DNA of 64,000 nucleotides from Acinetobacter larvae. GTDB taxonomy: Bacteria; Pseudomonadota; Gammaproteobacteria; Pseudomonadales; Moraxellaceae. The stretch is from positions 744,001-808,000 of the forward strand of contig NZ_CP016895.1 of NCBI RefSeq assembly GCF_001704115.1, in the 5' to 3' direction. The notes beneath the pieces are model-generated. The model made no database searches, was not told the origin of the DNA, and worked only from the letters and a program-made list of their open reading frames with translations. Of the stretch, positions 8,332 to 17,156 are shown piece by piece (positions within the stretch are counted from its first letter, which is position 1; every line of letters begins with the position of its first letter). A program made the translations under genes and the position numbers.

Positions 8332-10032
8332 TTGAGTACACGACGCATTCCGATTGCATTACGTTTGTTTTCTACAGTGTTATTGACCACCTTGCTGATT
8401 ATCACCTTGGGATTAGGGGTATTGCATTGGACGATGCAGCGTAATTTTAGTCAGTATGTTGCTGATGTCGAAATGCAAAAACTTGATCCATTAATTGATA
8501 ATCTCGCTGGTGTTTATGGTGTTTACCAAGATTGGGGCAATGCCATTCAAGCGCAAATTTTGCAAATAGAAGGTGATGCTGCACCAGATGATTATGATAA
8601 ATTGTCGCATTGGTGGTTACGACGCCAATATGATATTTCCCTACAGCAGCGTTATTTTAGCGAACACGCCATGATGCAAGGTGTGGCGCCCAGTGACGAT
8701 GACAAAGACAATGTTTGGTTAGATCAGCAGGACTTAAAAGTTTTACAAGATAATCTGCCTTCAGAATATCGACCTTTTGAAGGCATACGTTTTCCATTAA
8801 GTGCCAACCAGAGTTTTTATTTAACCAAAAATAAAGACAATGATAAACGTCATAAAGCTGATGAAAAAGAGCATAAAGTAGATGAGCAGTTGCTGACGAG
8901 TGGTGTTACTGCACAACCGACCAAGCGTATTATCGCCATGCCTGATCGCTTAGGATTAAGCTCACGTTTATCATTATATGATGCGCAGAAAAATTTTATC
9001 GTGGGTGAACCGAGTAATCAGCAATTGTCTTTTCGCCCGATTATGGTCAATCAAGAAATAGTGGGTTATTTAGGTTTGAGACCCGTATTAGATCAAGAAG
9101 ATGCATTGAGTATTAACTTCTTTAGTAATCAAAAACGTTATTTACTCTTTGTTTACTTGACGACTTTCTTGGCGAGTTTAATCGCAGCGTTATTATTGGC
9201 AACTTATATTAAACAACCGATTCAACGCTTATTACAAGCAACCCGTGAATTGACCAATGGTAATTATCGTCATCAAGTAAAGATTAACCGCAATGATGAA
9301 TTGGGCGATTTATCCAATGAGTTAAACCAATTGGCTGAAATCTTAGATCAACATGAGCGTTCACGGCAGCAGTGGGTCGGCGATACCTCACATGAATTAA
9401 AAACGCCATTGGCGGTTCTGCAAGCACAAATTGAAGCCATGCAAGATGGTATCCGTAAAGCGACCCCAGAGCATTTGGCTGCGATGATGAGTCAAGTCAA
9501 TAGTTTGAAAAAACTCACCCAAGACCTTGCCGATTTAGCACAGGCAGATGCATTGCAACTACAGTGCTATCTGGCCGCTGTTGATCCTTGGCATGTGGTT
9601 TTACAAGAGGTTGAATATTTTAAACCTAAAATTGAGCAAGCGGGTCTACAGATCATGATCAGTGGGCAAGGCGCTGAACTGAGTTTAGACGTTGATCGTT
9701 TCAAACAAATCGTGGTCAACCTACTCAGCAATAGTGTGCGCTATACCGAACAAGGCGGTCAGATTTCAATCCATACTCAGCAGGATGATGATAGTTGGTC
9801 TTTGTTGGTCGATGATAGTCCGCTGGGTCTTAGTGATGAACAATTACAGCGTTTAGGTGAACGTTTCTATCGGGTAGATGACTCGCGCACGCGTAGTACC
9901 GGCGGAACGGGTTTAGGCTTGGCGCTCTCTGCCAAAATTGCACAAGCCATGGGAGGGAACTTGAGTTTTGATCATTCCCCATTGGGTGGATTGCGCTGTA
10001 AGCTCAGCTTTAAAAAGTTAACTAAGCTTTAA
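8332..10032 (+). CDS. baeS: Envelope-stress sensor histidine kinase BaeS
   Basis: A 566-aa inner-membrane sensor kinase. It has TM1 (about 10-32), a periplasmic sensor region to about 268 with a long charged insert around 167-188, TM2 (about 270-292), HAMP (to about 345), HisKA with phospho-accepting H354 in GDTSHELKTPL, and HATPase with N-box NLLSNSVRYT and GGTGLGLALS. The G1 box reads DDSPLGL rather than DxGxG, a deviation also typical of BaeS. The start is TTG at 8332, because the in-frame stop at 8326 leaves no other codon ahead of TM1. It phosphorylates BaeR, encoded next, and the pair controls efflux pumps in Acinetobacter. The final codons lie in a tandem repeat. Confidence 0.88.
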   Translation: MSTRRIPIALRLFSTVLLTTLLIITLGLGVLHWTMQRNFSQYVADVEMQKLDPLIDNLAGVYGVYQDWGNAIQAQILQIEGDAAPDDYDKLSHWWLRRQYDISLQQRYFSEHAMMQGVAPSDDDKDNVWLDQQDLKVLQDNLPSEYRPFEGIRFPLSANQSFYLTKNKDNDKRHKADEKEHKVDEQLLTSGVTAQPTKRIIAMPDRLGLSSRLSLYDAQKNFIVGEPSNQQLSFRPIMVNQEIVGYLGLRPVLDQEDALSINFFSNQKRYLLFVYLTTFLASLIAALLLATYIKQPIQRLLQATRELTNGNYRHQVKINRNDELGDLSNELNQLAEILDQHERSRQQWVGDTSHELKTPLAVLQAQIEAMQDGIRKATPEHLAAMMSQVNSLKKLTQDLADLAQADALQLQCYLAAVDPWHVVLQEVEYFKPKIEQAGLQIMISGQGAELSLDVDRFKQIVVNLLSNSVRYTEQGGQISIHTQQDDDSWSLLVDDSPLGLSDEQLQRLGERFYRVDDSRTRSTGGTGLGLALSAKIAQAMGGNLSFDHSPLGGLRCKLSFKKLTKL

Positions 10033-10111
10033 AAATTTAACTTAGCTTTAAAAAGCTAGCTGAGTTTTAGAAAGGTAGCTTAGTTTTAGAAAGCTAACTG
10101 AGTTTTAACAG
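9998..10111 (+). repeat. Six tandem 19-bp repeats spanning the end of baeS and the baeS-baeR spacer
   Basis: Units at 9998-10016, 10017-10035, 10036-10054, 10055-10073, 10074-10092 and 10093-10111 follow a pattern close to GNTAACTTAGCTTTAAAAA, the later ones reading AGTTTTAGAAA. The first unit and the baeS stop (10030-10032) lie inside it, so copies extend from coding into spacer. The copies are imperfect, so the array is not recent. Confidence 0.85.
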
Positions 10112-10199
10112 GTTTAAATAGTATTGGCTGTGTTCGACAACGCGATGCTCGATATAAAATTGTTATTAATAACTTTATGAATCAAAAGGAAATAATCTT

Positions 10200-10886
10200 A
10201 TGCGATATATCATGCTGGTTGAAGATGAAACCGAGCTTGCCAATTTGGTCCGTGATTATCTTGAAGCTGCAGGCTATGAAGTGGGTGTATTTTATGATGG
10301 TTTAGAGGCTTACCAAAGCTATCAACAACGTAAGCCTAGCTTAATGATTTTAGACCTGATGGTGCCGCGTATGGATGGTTTGACCATATGTCGTAAAGTC
10401 CGCGAGCAAACTGATTTACCGATTATTATGGTCACTGCACGCACTGAAGAAATTGACCGTGTCTTAGGGCTCAATATGGGCGCTGATGATTATGTTTGTA
10501 AACCCTTTAGCCCCAAAGAATTGGTGGCTCGGGTACAGGCTGTATTACGTCGTTTAGAGCGTAAGAGTCAACCCGAAGAAAATACTTTATTCCGTATCGA
10601 CAAAGCTCAGCAACGGATCTGGTATCAACAAAAAGTATTGAATTTGACCCCTACAGAGTTTCGTTTGCTTGAGTTGTTTATTGAGCATGTTGGGCAAGTT
10701 TATTCGCGTGCTCAGTTACTCGATCACATCAACCCTGATAGTTTTGATGTTGCTGACCGTGTTATTGATAGCCATATCAAAAACTTACGCCGTAAAATTG
10801 CAGATGTTGCCGATACCGGTAACCGCCATGAATGGGTACAAGCCGTGTATGGTGTGGGCTATCGTTTTGAATATCCCAATGAATAA
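10200..10886 (+). CDS. baeR: Response regulator BaeR (OmpR/PhoB family)
   Basis: A 228-aa two-domain regulator. The receiver (1-122) has acidic residues E8/D9, phospho-acceptor D52 in LMILDLMVPRMDGL and the conserved lysine in KPFSPKE (near 101). The winged-helix DNA-binding domain (about 130-228) has LTPTEFRLLELF and GVGYRFE. The IDRVLGLNMGADDYVCKPFSP stretch resembles E. coli BaeR closely. AAGGAA lies eight bases before the ATG. It sits 167 bp after baeS, with the tandem array between them, so transcript stability or read-through in that spacer could set the kinase/regulator ratio. Members act on mdtABC-like or adeABC-like efflux genes in other bacteria; no target is visible here. Confidence 0.9.
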   Translation: MRYIMLVEDETELANLVRDYLEAAGYEVGVFYDGLEAYQSYQQRKPSLMILDLMVPRMDGLTICRKVREQTDLPIIMVTARTEEIDRVLGLNMGADDYVCKPFSPKELVARVQAVLRRLERKSQPEENTLFRIDKAQQRIWYQQKVLNLTPTEFRLLELFIEHVGQVYSRAQLLDHINPDSFDVADRVIDSHIKNLRRKIADVADTGNRHEWVQAVYGVGYRFEYPNE

Positions 10887-11439
10887 GATTTAAGTCTGTT
10901 GAATTGCCATCGTCATGCGATGATGGCAAAAGCAGCCTCTGTTCAGCTTTGCGCTGGAGAATAATTTCCGTGGCTTGAAAAATTGTGGCTCGCAAAAATT
11001 GCTGATTTAAAATTAGTCTTGCTGCACATTATCAAAGCATTTTGTTCGACAGCACGGCTGTATACCACATGCAGCGTTTTCAACAATTGTCCCTGTCTAG
11101 GCTTTGTACAACCAAGCTGTATAGCAAATGTTCTCAAAATAAGCACGTGCAGATGTCTGTCTGTACGGCAATGCGTTGGTTGTATTTATAATAAGTCACT
11201 GATAGATAATAAATAAGAAATAAAGCCTATGCGGTGTAGCACGTTGCAGGTATCTATTGCTGTATTATGTCATGGTTGATTTTTCGGCAGACTTTTGTGG
11301 GCTTTCTAGGCTGTGTTAAATCATGCAGAATTGTGGATAAACACAAGTTTATCCACAGAAAATGTGCATAACTTTGATGAAATATTAACAGCTTAAAGAT
11401 GACGTAGATGAAAGCAGAACGCCTTTAGCTAGAATCAGT
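10887..11439. other. 553-bp spacer between baeR and selO, with three DnaA-box-like sites
   Basis: Contains a hairpin at 10904-10929 (TTGCCATC/GATGGCAA) without a T-run, probably processing- or termination-related, and the DnaA-box cluster at 11332-11371 described separately. I see no coding region. Confidence 0.55.
11332..11371. promoter_or_regulatory. Cluster of three DnaA-box-like 9-mers
   Basis: TGTGGATAA (11332-11340) is the complement of a perfect DnaA box TTATCCACA; TTATCCACA itself is at 11349-11357; TGTGCATAA (11363-11371) is the complement of TTATGCACA, a TTATNCACA match. The first two form an 11-bp perfect inverted repeat with a 4-base loop. The cluster lies between convergent genes and upstream of nothing, about 70 bases beyond the selO stop. 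DnaA binding is inferred from the motif only. Confidence 0.5.
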
Positions 11440-12882
11440 TTAAGAAGAACAACTCACCGATACTGCAGCTTGATCTGCAGGGAGTGGTGCAAGATCCTCA
11501 GGTCGTTCAAGCGAGCTTTGTCGGCTATACGGTTGAGCCAATAACTGGAATAAGCGATCCACTTCACTGAAGTCATTTTGCTCTGCTTTTTCAATAGCCG
11601 TTTGCGCCATATGGTTGCGTAAAATATAAATAGGATTATTTTGCTGCATCAAGCGGGTTAAGGCATCATGGTCTTGATATTCACGGATCTGGTGGTATTG
11701 CTGTAAAAACTCATCAAATTCGCGTAGATCAAGGCAGTCATCACGTAAAGCCGTGTAGTGTTGGTGCTGTAAGCGTTGGAAGCTTTGCGTGTAGTCCAGT
11801 TGTTCTGCTTGTAGAATTCTTAAAAAACGTAGTGCGCAATCAAAGCTATCTTTATGAAAATCGGGTAAGCCCATCTTGGCACAGAGCCCTTGCTGATAGT
11901 GGGTGAGAAAAGCTGTTTCATAGCCTTCTAGACAGTCGACAAGTTGTGTCTTGAATTGCTCTTTTGCTGCGGCAGGCGCAAGTGGCATGAGGTTATTCAG
12001 CCAGATCCATAGATTCCAGTGACCGATACTGGGTTGTTGTTGATAGGTATAACGACCTTGTTGGTCAGAATGGTTATTGATCCAGTTGGGTCTGAAACGC
12101 TCCATAAAACCATAAGGTCCAAAATCTAAAGTAGAACCGGTAATATTGAGGTTATCTGTATTCATCACGCCATGGGCAAAACCACAGAGTTGCCATTGGG
12201 CAATCATTTTGGCGGTCGCTTGAATGACCTCATGCGCAAATGCCAATATGGGAGACGGTGCGGCTAAACAATGTGGATAGTGCCATGCAATGCAGTGCTC
12301 AGTAAAATCTTTAAGTAGTTCAGGCGCATATTGATTAATCCACTCAAAATGCCCTAAGCGAATATGGCTATCTGCGCTGCGTAATAACATGGCTGCAGGT
12401 TCTAAGTGTTCGCGCTGTATCATTTGCGTGGAGCTGCTAAAACCCACGGCATTACTTGAGGCAACGCCTAAGGCATTGAGGGCATGACCTGCAAGGTATT
12501 CACGAATCACAGAGCGCAGTACAGCACGACCATCTCCCATACGAGAATAAGGCGTTTTACCTGCACCTTTTAGGTGTAGGTCAATCACTTGAGCATTTTT
12601 ATCTTGGACTTGGGCGATGAGAAGACCACGACCATCGCCAAGTTGCCCCGCCCATTGTCCAAATTGGTGCCCTGCATAAACCATGGCCAAGGGGCGGAAT
12701 TCATCAAAGCAGCGTTGACCACTACAGATGTCGAGCCATTGTGCTTGCTCTTGTTCAGTCCATTGTAATTGTTCTGCCAAGGCTTGGTTAAAATGCCCGG
12801 CAATGGTTTGTGTTAAGGGCTGAGGAGCTTGGTGGTGGTAGAGCTGGGAATCCAGCGTAGGATAGCGTTGGATAAATTGCAT
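11440..12882 (-). CDS. selO: Protein adenylyltransferase SelO (YdiU family)
   Basis: A 480-aa pseudokinase-fold enzyme that transfers AMP from ATP to Ser/Thr/Tyr of proteins, in other species involved in redox homeostasis. Visible features are FRPLAMVYAGHQFGQWAGQL (about 63-82), GDGRGLLIAQV (82-92), LHLKGAGKTPYSRMGDGRA (about 102-120) and the catalytic-region HGVMNTDNLNITG (about 239-251). The last four residues, SCSS, place a cysteine where eukaryotic SelO has selenocysteine. The start MQFIQRYPTLDSQLY is in a good position and the length fits the family. It is transcribed convergently with baeR; the next gene upstream on the same strand is the desaturase, ended by a long hairpin. Confidence 0.92.
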   Translation of the reverse strand: MQFIQRYPTLDSQLYHHQAPQPLTQTIAGHFNQALAEQLQWTEQEQAQWLDICSGQRCFDEFRPLAMVYAGHQFGQWAGQLGDGRGLLIAQVQDKNAQVIDLHLKGAGKTPYSRMGDGRAVLRSVIREYLAGHALNALGVASSNAVGFSSSTQMIQREHLEPAAMLLRSADSHIRLGHFEWINQYAPELLKDFTEHCIAWHYPHCLAAPSPILAFAHEVIQATAKMIAQWQLCGFAHGVMNTDNLNITGSTLDFGPYGFMERFRPNWINNHSDQQGRYTYQQQPSIGHWNLWIWLNNLMPLAPAAAKEQFKTQLVDCLEGYETAFLTHYQQGLCAKMGLPDFHKDSFDCALRFLRILQAEQLDYTQSFQRLQHQHYTALRDDCLDLREFDEFLQQYHQIREYQDHDALTRLMQQNNPIYILRNHMAQTAIEKAEQNDFSEVDRLFQLLAQPYSRQSSLERPEDLAPLPADQAAVSVSCSS

Positions 12883-12943
12883 AGTTGATCATCTGCACAG
12901 AGCACGTGGAGACACTAACTATAGCATTGATCGAATGGCAACA

Positions 12944-13004
12944 AAAACGCACCCATGAGGGCTTGATTGAACTTTGTTTTGCAGCAATCAAGCGTGGGTG
13001 CGTT
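12944..13004 (-). terminator. Long hairpin terminator after the desaturase gene
   Basis: Outer arms AACGCACCCA (12946-12955) and TGGGTGCGTT (12995-13004) pair perfectly; inner arms GCTTGATTG (12961-12969) and CAATCAAGC (12985-12993) continue the helix. On the minus strand GTGCG is followed by TTTTTGTTG, fitting an intrinsic terminator. Confidence 0.8.
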
Positions 13005-13025
13005 GGGGTGCAACGGAACAGTTGA

Positions 13026-14192
13026 CTATTCAGCAGCAGTATTTTTTTTGATATTGCGCATCAAGGTTTCTAGGCGCTCACGATGATAAGTCAGTTTTTG
13101 TTCTGCCAATTGAAAATCAACTTTGAGCTTGATATCCATTTGATGGATTTTCTCTGCAACAGCCGCTTTTTTCGCTTGTAACTCTTGCTCTTTGAGTTTA
13201 GTCCAGTCATTGAGGGTATGGGTAAAAGCCTCATATTCTTGTGCGACTTTTTGTTTCAGTGCCGATAAATCAGCACTCATATCATGCCCATAGACCGCCA
13301 AATCTTGCTCTGCATATTTAAAGCGCATAGCCAGTTCTGCTTTTTTAATATTAAAGCTCGGGATACGACGTAGATTGGTCGCCATACCGAGTTTTGAGAA
13401 GCTCCAAATTAACCATTTGGTTGGGTCATATTGCCACCATTTTACGCCATTACGGTAATCGTATTGGAAGATATGATGATAGTTATGATAACCCTCGCCC
13501 CATGTAGCAATGGCAAGCCAGAAGTTGTCACGTGCTGTGTTTTCATCGGTATATGGGCGTTTACCCCACATATGACAGAGTGAGTTAATAAAGAAAGTCA
13601 CATGGTGGCTAATGATCAGGCGTAATAAACCACCCAATAACACCACACCCCAGAGGTCACCCACAGCCCAGCCAATGCTACCAAGAATGGCAATGTGCAC
13701 AAGAATGGTAAGGGGAACATAGTAGCGATGTTGGAACATGACTAATTTGTTTTTTTGTAGATCGGGGGCATTTTTAAAATTGGGTTCTGCTGCTGGATAA
13801 TCTCGCAACATCCAACCCAAGTGTGCATACCAAAAACCGTTTTTAATTGAATAAGGATCACGTTCGATATCATCGACATGACGATGGTGGGTTCGATGTC
13901 CAGAAGCCCAATATAAAATACTATTTTGAACCGCAAAAGTGCCAGCAATCATCAAAATGATTTGCAATGCTAAATTGGCATCATAGGCTTTATGTGCCCA
14001 TAAACGGTGATAGCCTGCAGTAATACCGAGACTACTCACGCCAAGTAATACAAATAAACTGATCCAAGCCGCTACGCTAAAATCGTGATGATAGGCATAT
14101 AGCGGAATTGCAATGACAGCAACAATGGGTAAAACAACCAATGCAAAAATAGCGGTCCAGTTTAATGGGGCTTGAGGTAGGGGAGGATTCAT
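13026..14192 (-). CDS. Acyl-CoA/fatty-acid desaturase with C-terminal coiled-coil tail
   Basis: The start is the ATG of MNPPLPQAPLNW, preceded by AGGAG 11 bases upstream; an ATG 57 bases further up has no such site. The 388-aa protein has the three desaturase histidine clusters: HRLWAH (62-67), HRTHH (99-103) and HNYHH (near 245), binding a di-iron centre that oxidises acyl chains at C9-C10. Four membrane helices surround these. Unusually, the last ~100 residues (from about 285) are soluble, charged and heptad-like (KLKEQELQAKKAAVAEKIH), far more than a plain desaturase needs. No ferredoxin domain is present. The gene is monocistronic, with the hairpin terminator after it and a short spacer upstream. 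Confidence 0.88.
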   Translation of the reverse strand: MNPPLPQAPLNWTAIFALVVLPIVAVIAIPLYAYHHDFSVAAWISLFVLLGVSSLGITAGYHRLWAHKAYDANLALQIILMIAGTFAVQNSILYWASGHRTHHRHVDDIERDPYSIKNGFWYAHLGWMLRDYPAAEPNFKNAPDLQKNKLVMFQHRYYVPLTILVHIAILGSIGWAVGDLWGVVLLGGLLRLIISHHVTFFINSLCHMWGKRPYTDENTARDNFWLAIATWGEGYHNYHHIFQYDYRNGVKWWQYDPTKWLIWSFSKLGMATNLRRIPSFNIKKAELAMRFKYAEQDLAVYGHDMSADLSALKQKVAQEYEAFTHTLNDWTKLKEQELQAKKAAVAEKIHQMDIKLKVDFQLAEQKLTYHRERLETLMRNIKKNTAAE

Positions 14193-14495
14193 CTCCAACA
14201 GCACTCCTAAAAACCTAAAATACAAGGTGGATTTTAGAATAATAAGCAAAGATATAGCCTATTTTTAAGACATAGTAGCATGCACGTAGGCGCGATCACT
14301 AGCAATATTTTACAGCTGTATAGTATTCAAAAGTAACATATTCTATCCTATGGCGACTGTTGCGCTATATCTGCGGTTATTCTAACGCTAAATACTTGTT
14401 TGCGCTGTAACTATTTCTAAGTGTCCGATGATGTTTTACGGTGCTGCGGCATTGTGTGAGATTTGCAAAAGTGCTTTATCTACAGGATAAATCTT
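14193..14495. other. 303-bp spacer upstream of the desaturase
   Basis: A+T-rich spacer on the minus-strand promoter side of the desaturase. A loosely palindromic AGCT-centred sequence is present near 14310-14330, but I identify no convincing operator. No coding region is supported. Confidence 0.4.
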
Positions 14496-15215
14496 TTATG
14501 TAGTGGATAAATACTGTTGCATGCGCTTTGGGTAATCGGTAATTAAACCTTGCACGCCGTGGTCTGCTAGTAATTTAGCCCGTTCCACGTCATTGACCGT
14601 CCAAACACTGCAATTCAGCTGAGCTTGCTGCATGGCATTCAATATGCTGCTATTGACCAATTGATCTTGCCAGCCAATCTGGCAACATCCTAATTGCAAT
14701 GCAAAATCAATTGCTTGTGTTGCTATATCCATCTCGACCAGCAAACCTCGTCGTAGTGTGCTGCGTTGCAGCTGCAAGGCAATCAAAATCTTGGGATCAA
14801 AGCTTGTCACCACAACTTGTTGTGTGAAAGCATCTAGCATAGGCGAGAGTTGTTCAATCAGCTGTTCCGCTGCGGCGCTACTTTCTACGCTTTTAATTTC
14901 GACTTCAATATGCTCAAAGTCAGCCAGTATGGGCAGTACATCGCTCAATAAAGGCGTAGCTTGCTGTGCATGATCGGACCACAGCGCGGCTTGATTTATA
15001 TGTTGTATGTCTTGGTAAGCTAAGCCAGTTAGTTTGAGCGCTTGTTGTGCAGTCCGTTGAAAATGATCATCGTGTATGACCACCAGTTGTTGATCACTGA
15101 GTTGGCGCACATCAAATTCCACTGCACGTATTCCTAAGTCTTTCAGGTAGTGAAATCCTGCAAGGGTGTTTTCTGGTGCTTCGCCACGCGCACCACGATG
15201 ACCAATAATTCTCAT
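14496..15215 (-). CDS. Glycerophosphodiester phosphodiesterase (GDPD/UgpQ family)
   Basis: A 239-aa enzyme that hydrolyses glycerophosphodiesters to glycerol-3-phosphate and an alcohol. The start is the ATG at 15215 of MRIIGHRGARGEAPENTLAGF, which opens directly with the GDPD catalytic motif (His6, Glu of the APENT segment). EFDVRQLSDQQLVVIHDD follows (metal-binding Asp and catalytic His), then a conserved EIEVEIK-type strand. No signal peptide, so the enzyme is cytoplasmic like UgpQ. The ATG overlaps the TGA stop of the upstream adenosyltransferase gene by four bases (ATGA), showing translational coupling. An in-frame upstream extension to 15329 is antisense-free but lies in the neighbour, so I exclude it. 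Confidence 0.88.
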   Translation of the reverse strand: MRIIGHRGARGEAPENTLAGFHYLKDLGIRAVEFDVRQLSDQQLVVIHDDHFQRTAQQALKLTGLAYQDIQHINQAALWSDHAQQATPLLSDVLPILADFEHIEVEIKSVESSAAAEQLIEQLSPMLDAFTQQVVVTSFDPKILIALQLQRSTLRRGLLVEMDIATQAIDFALQLGCCQIGWQDQLVNSSILNAMQQAQLNCSVWTVNDVERAKLLADHGVQGLITDYPKRMQQYLSTT

Positions 15216-15820
15216 GAAGCTGACTCCTGTGTATTGCTGGCTAAAACTGGTGCTGTGATATTTTTCTGCCAAAGTACTTCGTGACCGGCTTGCTGCCGTT
15301 GTAAACAGCGCGCTGCAACAAAGAGCCAATCCGATAACCGATTTAAAAATTGTAAGGCATTCTGCTGAATATTCTGATCACGTTGTTGTACAGCACATAA
15401 CTGACGTTCTGCTCGACGGCATACGGCACGGGCTTGATGCGCATAACTACAGCTCAGACTGCCTGCTGGTAAAATAAAGTCTTTGAGCATCGGCAGCTGC
15501 TGATTCATTTGGTCGATATCGGCTTCTAAAAAAGTAATGCTCTCAGCATTCAGCACATGATGGTTCGGGATACACACTTCACCGCCTAAATCAAATAAAG
15601 CATGTTGCATATAACGCAAACGCTCAGCCCAATAGCCTTGCTGATCGGAGTTGTCCTGTTGAATATGGGCTGCCAAGAGCCCAATAAGCGCATTTAACTC
15701 GTCAATATCCCCTAAGGCATGTATGCGTAAATCATCTTTGCTCAGTCGTGAACCATCACCAAGTCCTGTCTCACCTTGATCACCAGTACGCGTATAGATT
15801 TTACTTAAACGATGTCCCAT
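15212..15820 (-). CDS. PduO-type cob(I)alamin adenosyltransferase
   Basis: A 202-aa enzyme that transfers the 5'-deoxyadenosyl group of ATP to cob(I)alamin, making coenzyme B12. The family signature KIYTRTGDQGETGLGDGSR (about 6-24) holds the ATP-binding segment; RRAERQL and FLNRLSDWLFVAAR near the end complete the trimeric helical-bundle fold. The start is taken at MGHRLSKIYTRTGD; MSFQQ five residues earlier is an alternative, and neither has a strong ribosome-binding site. The stop overlaps the start of the glycerophosphodiesterase by four bases. With btuB and its riboswitch 1.6 kb away, it belongs to the local cobalamin block. Confidence 0.9.
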   Translation of the reverse strand: MGHRLSKIYTRTGDQGETGLGDGSRLSKDDLRIHALGDIDELNALIGLLAAHIQQDNSDQQGYWAERLRYMQHALFDLGGEVCIPNHHVLNAESITFLEADIDQMNQQLPMLKDFILPAGSLSCSYAHQARAVCRRAERQLCAVQQRDQNIQQNALQFLNRLSDWLFVAARCLQRQQAGHEVLWQKNITAPVLASNTQESAS

Positions 15821-16086
15821 CTGCTGAAAACTCATGCTGTGCAACAGTTGTATCATGCTATAGAAATTGTAGTATTGCACTGAAATATTTTGTAGTTTGT
15901 ATGATCTAGATGGACACTGCACGTTATTTCATATTCAACATGCTTTTGCTGCCGTAATCCCTCACCCCCCACAGCCAATGTACGCAAGGTATAGATGTGA
16001 ACTATGCTGTGCATGTCTCATTCAGTTAAACATCACAGGTGCAATCGCTGCGAGGGGAGATCAGATCAGGGTGCTATATGCCGCGG

Positions 16087-16935
16087 TCAGATATTGAGAT
16101 CTAAGTCATCAAAATCTTTTAGCCCTTCACCTTGTGCTAATAATTGGTTGTAGTAATCGACGCGTAATTCATCAATCACTGAGCTACTTACACCAGCCTT
16201 CCAATAGCCCATGACATGAACGTGTGATTTATCCAACTGGTGTTGCTGTAGAAAAATCTCACGAATACGTCGCGCTTCGCTACGTTCACAGGCTGCCCAA
16301 ACATAGAGATCCCCCAGATCAGCTGTCGGGCGAATCTGGGCAGCAGCTTGTGATAAATACTGACCTTGACCGGCTGCGAGTTTTTGATCATGTTGAATAA
16401 AATGGAAATTAACCCGTTGGGGACGTGGCAGTTCTTGTAACTGTTCAGGTTGCAAGCTATCTATATAAATGTCGCCAGACACATGGTCGGGCCATTGCTG
16501 CAACATCGAATAGACCGCTGGAATAGCCGTATCATCTGCAAAAATCACATTATGGCGTTGCGCTTGAAAATCAGGGCTAAAGTGTGGACGTGGACCAGTG
16601 AGTAGAATTTCAGTGCCGACTTGCGCTTGTTGTAACCAACGCATTGCTGGGCTGGCATCGGCATGGATCACAAAGTCGATTTCAATTTCATTTCGTGCAA
16701 TATCGTAATGACGCACGGTATAAATGCGAGAGCTTGGACGTTGCTGGTCATGTTGTTCTACATCCAAGCGAATGGCAACATTGGGAAGTTGCCACAGTTG
16801 GGGATGGGACGGATCAATTTTACCGCGTATTCGGCAGATTGAAGCATAAGGTCGGGTCATCTCTACCACCGTCATGCTTAGTTGTTGCATGCCATTCATG
16901 TGGTCATCTTGCTCGAGCACTTTTGCTTTATCCAT
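16087..16935 (-). CDS. Siderophore-interacting FAD-binding protein (SIP/ViuB family)
   Basis: A 282-aa flavoprotein of the SIP family, which use FAD and NAD(P)H to reduce ferric siderophores in the cytoplasm. RIYTVRHYD (FAD-binding, near 74) and the central IDFVIHADASPAMRWL segment mark the FAD domain; GDIYIDSL and YVWAACERSEARRIREIF mark the C-terminal NAD(P)H part; the MGYWKAG near the end is a family hallmark. The start at 16935 is chosen for the AAGG eight bases upstream; ATGs at 16956 and 17001 are weaker. It diverges from the btuB riboswitch, and a Fur-box-like sequence lies 100 bp upstream, so iron regulation is plausible. A cobalamin-reducing role is a further possibility (inference). 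Confidence 0.88.
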   Translation of the reverse strand: MDKAKVLEQDDHMNGMQQLSMTVVEMTRPYASICRIRGKIDPSHPQLWQLPNVAIRLDVEQHDQQRPSSRIYTVRHYDIARNEIEIDFVIHADASPAMRWLQQAQVGTEILLTGPRPHFSPDFQAQRHNVIFADDTAIPAVYSMLQQWPDHVSGDIYIDSLQPEQLQELPRPQRVNFHFIQHDQKLAAGQGQYLSQAAAQIRPTADLGDLYVWAACERSEARRIREIFLQQHQLDKSHVHVMGYWKAGVSSSVIDELRVDYYNQLLAQGEGLKDFDDLDLNI

Positions 16936-17036
16936 AGTGATTACCTTTTCAATCATTTTAGTCAGTGTCAGATCAAGCTTATTGCCGTTGCAATGAAGCA
17001 ATAAGTTTAGTACCTGTATACTAATTTAGCATAAAT

Positions 17037-17055
17037 GAAAATGATTGCTATTTAT
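17037..17055 (-). promoter_or_regulatory. Fur-box-like site upstream of the siderophore-interacting protein gene
   Basis: GAAAATGATTGCTATTTAT resembles the Fur consensus GATAATGATAATCATTATC, with the first half better than the second. It lies 102 bases upstream of the SIP start and 100 bases before the riboswitch. Assignment rests on motif and gene function only. Confidence 0.4.
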
Positions 17056-17156
17056 TTATGTTGCTCATTGCTAATAAAGCAAAACCTTTTAAATGTACCG
17101 ACTGCAAAGCGATCTTATTGCTTGACTTCAATTCGGCTGGAAATTAATCTGCCTTT

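Noticed and set aside
14476-14510. Two further DnaA-box-like sequences near the glycerophosphodiesterase stop
   Set aside because: TTATCTACA and AGTGGATAA each have a mismatch and lie in or near coding sequence; chance is likely in A+T-rich DNA.
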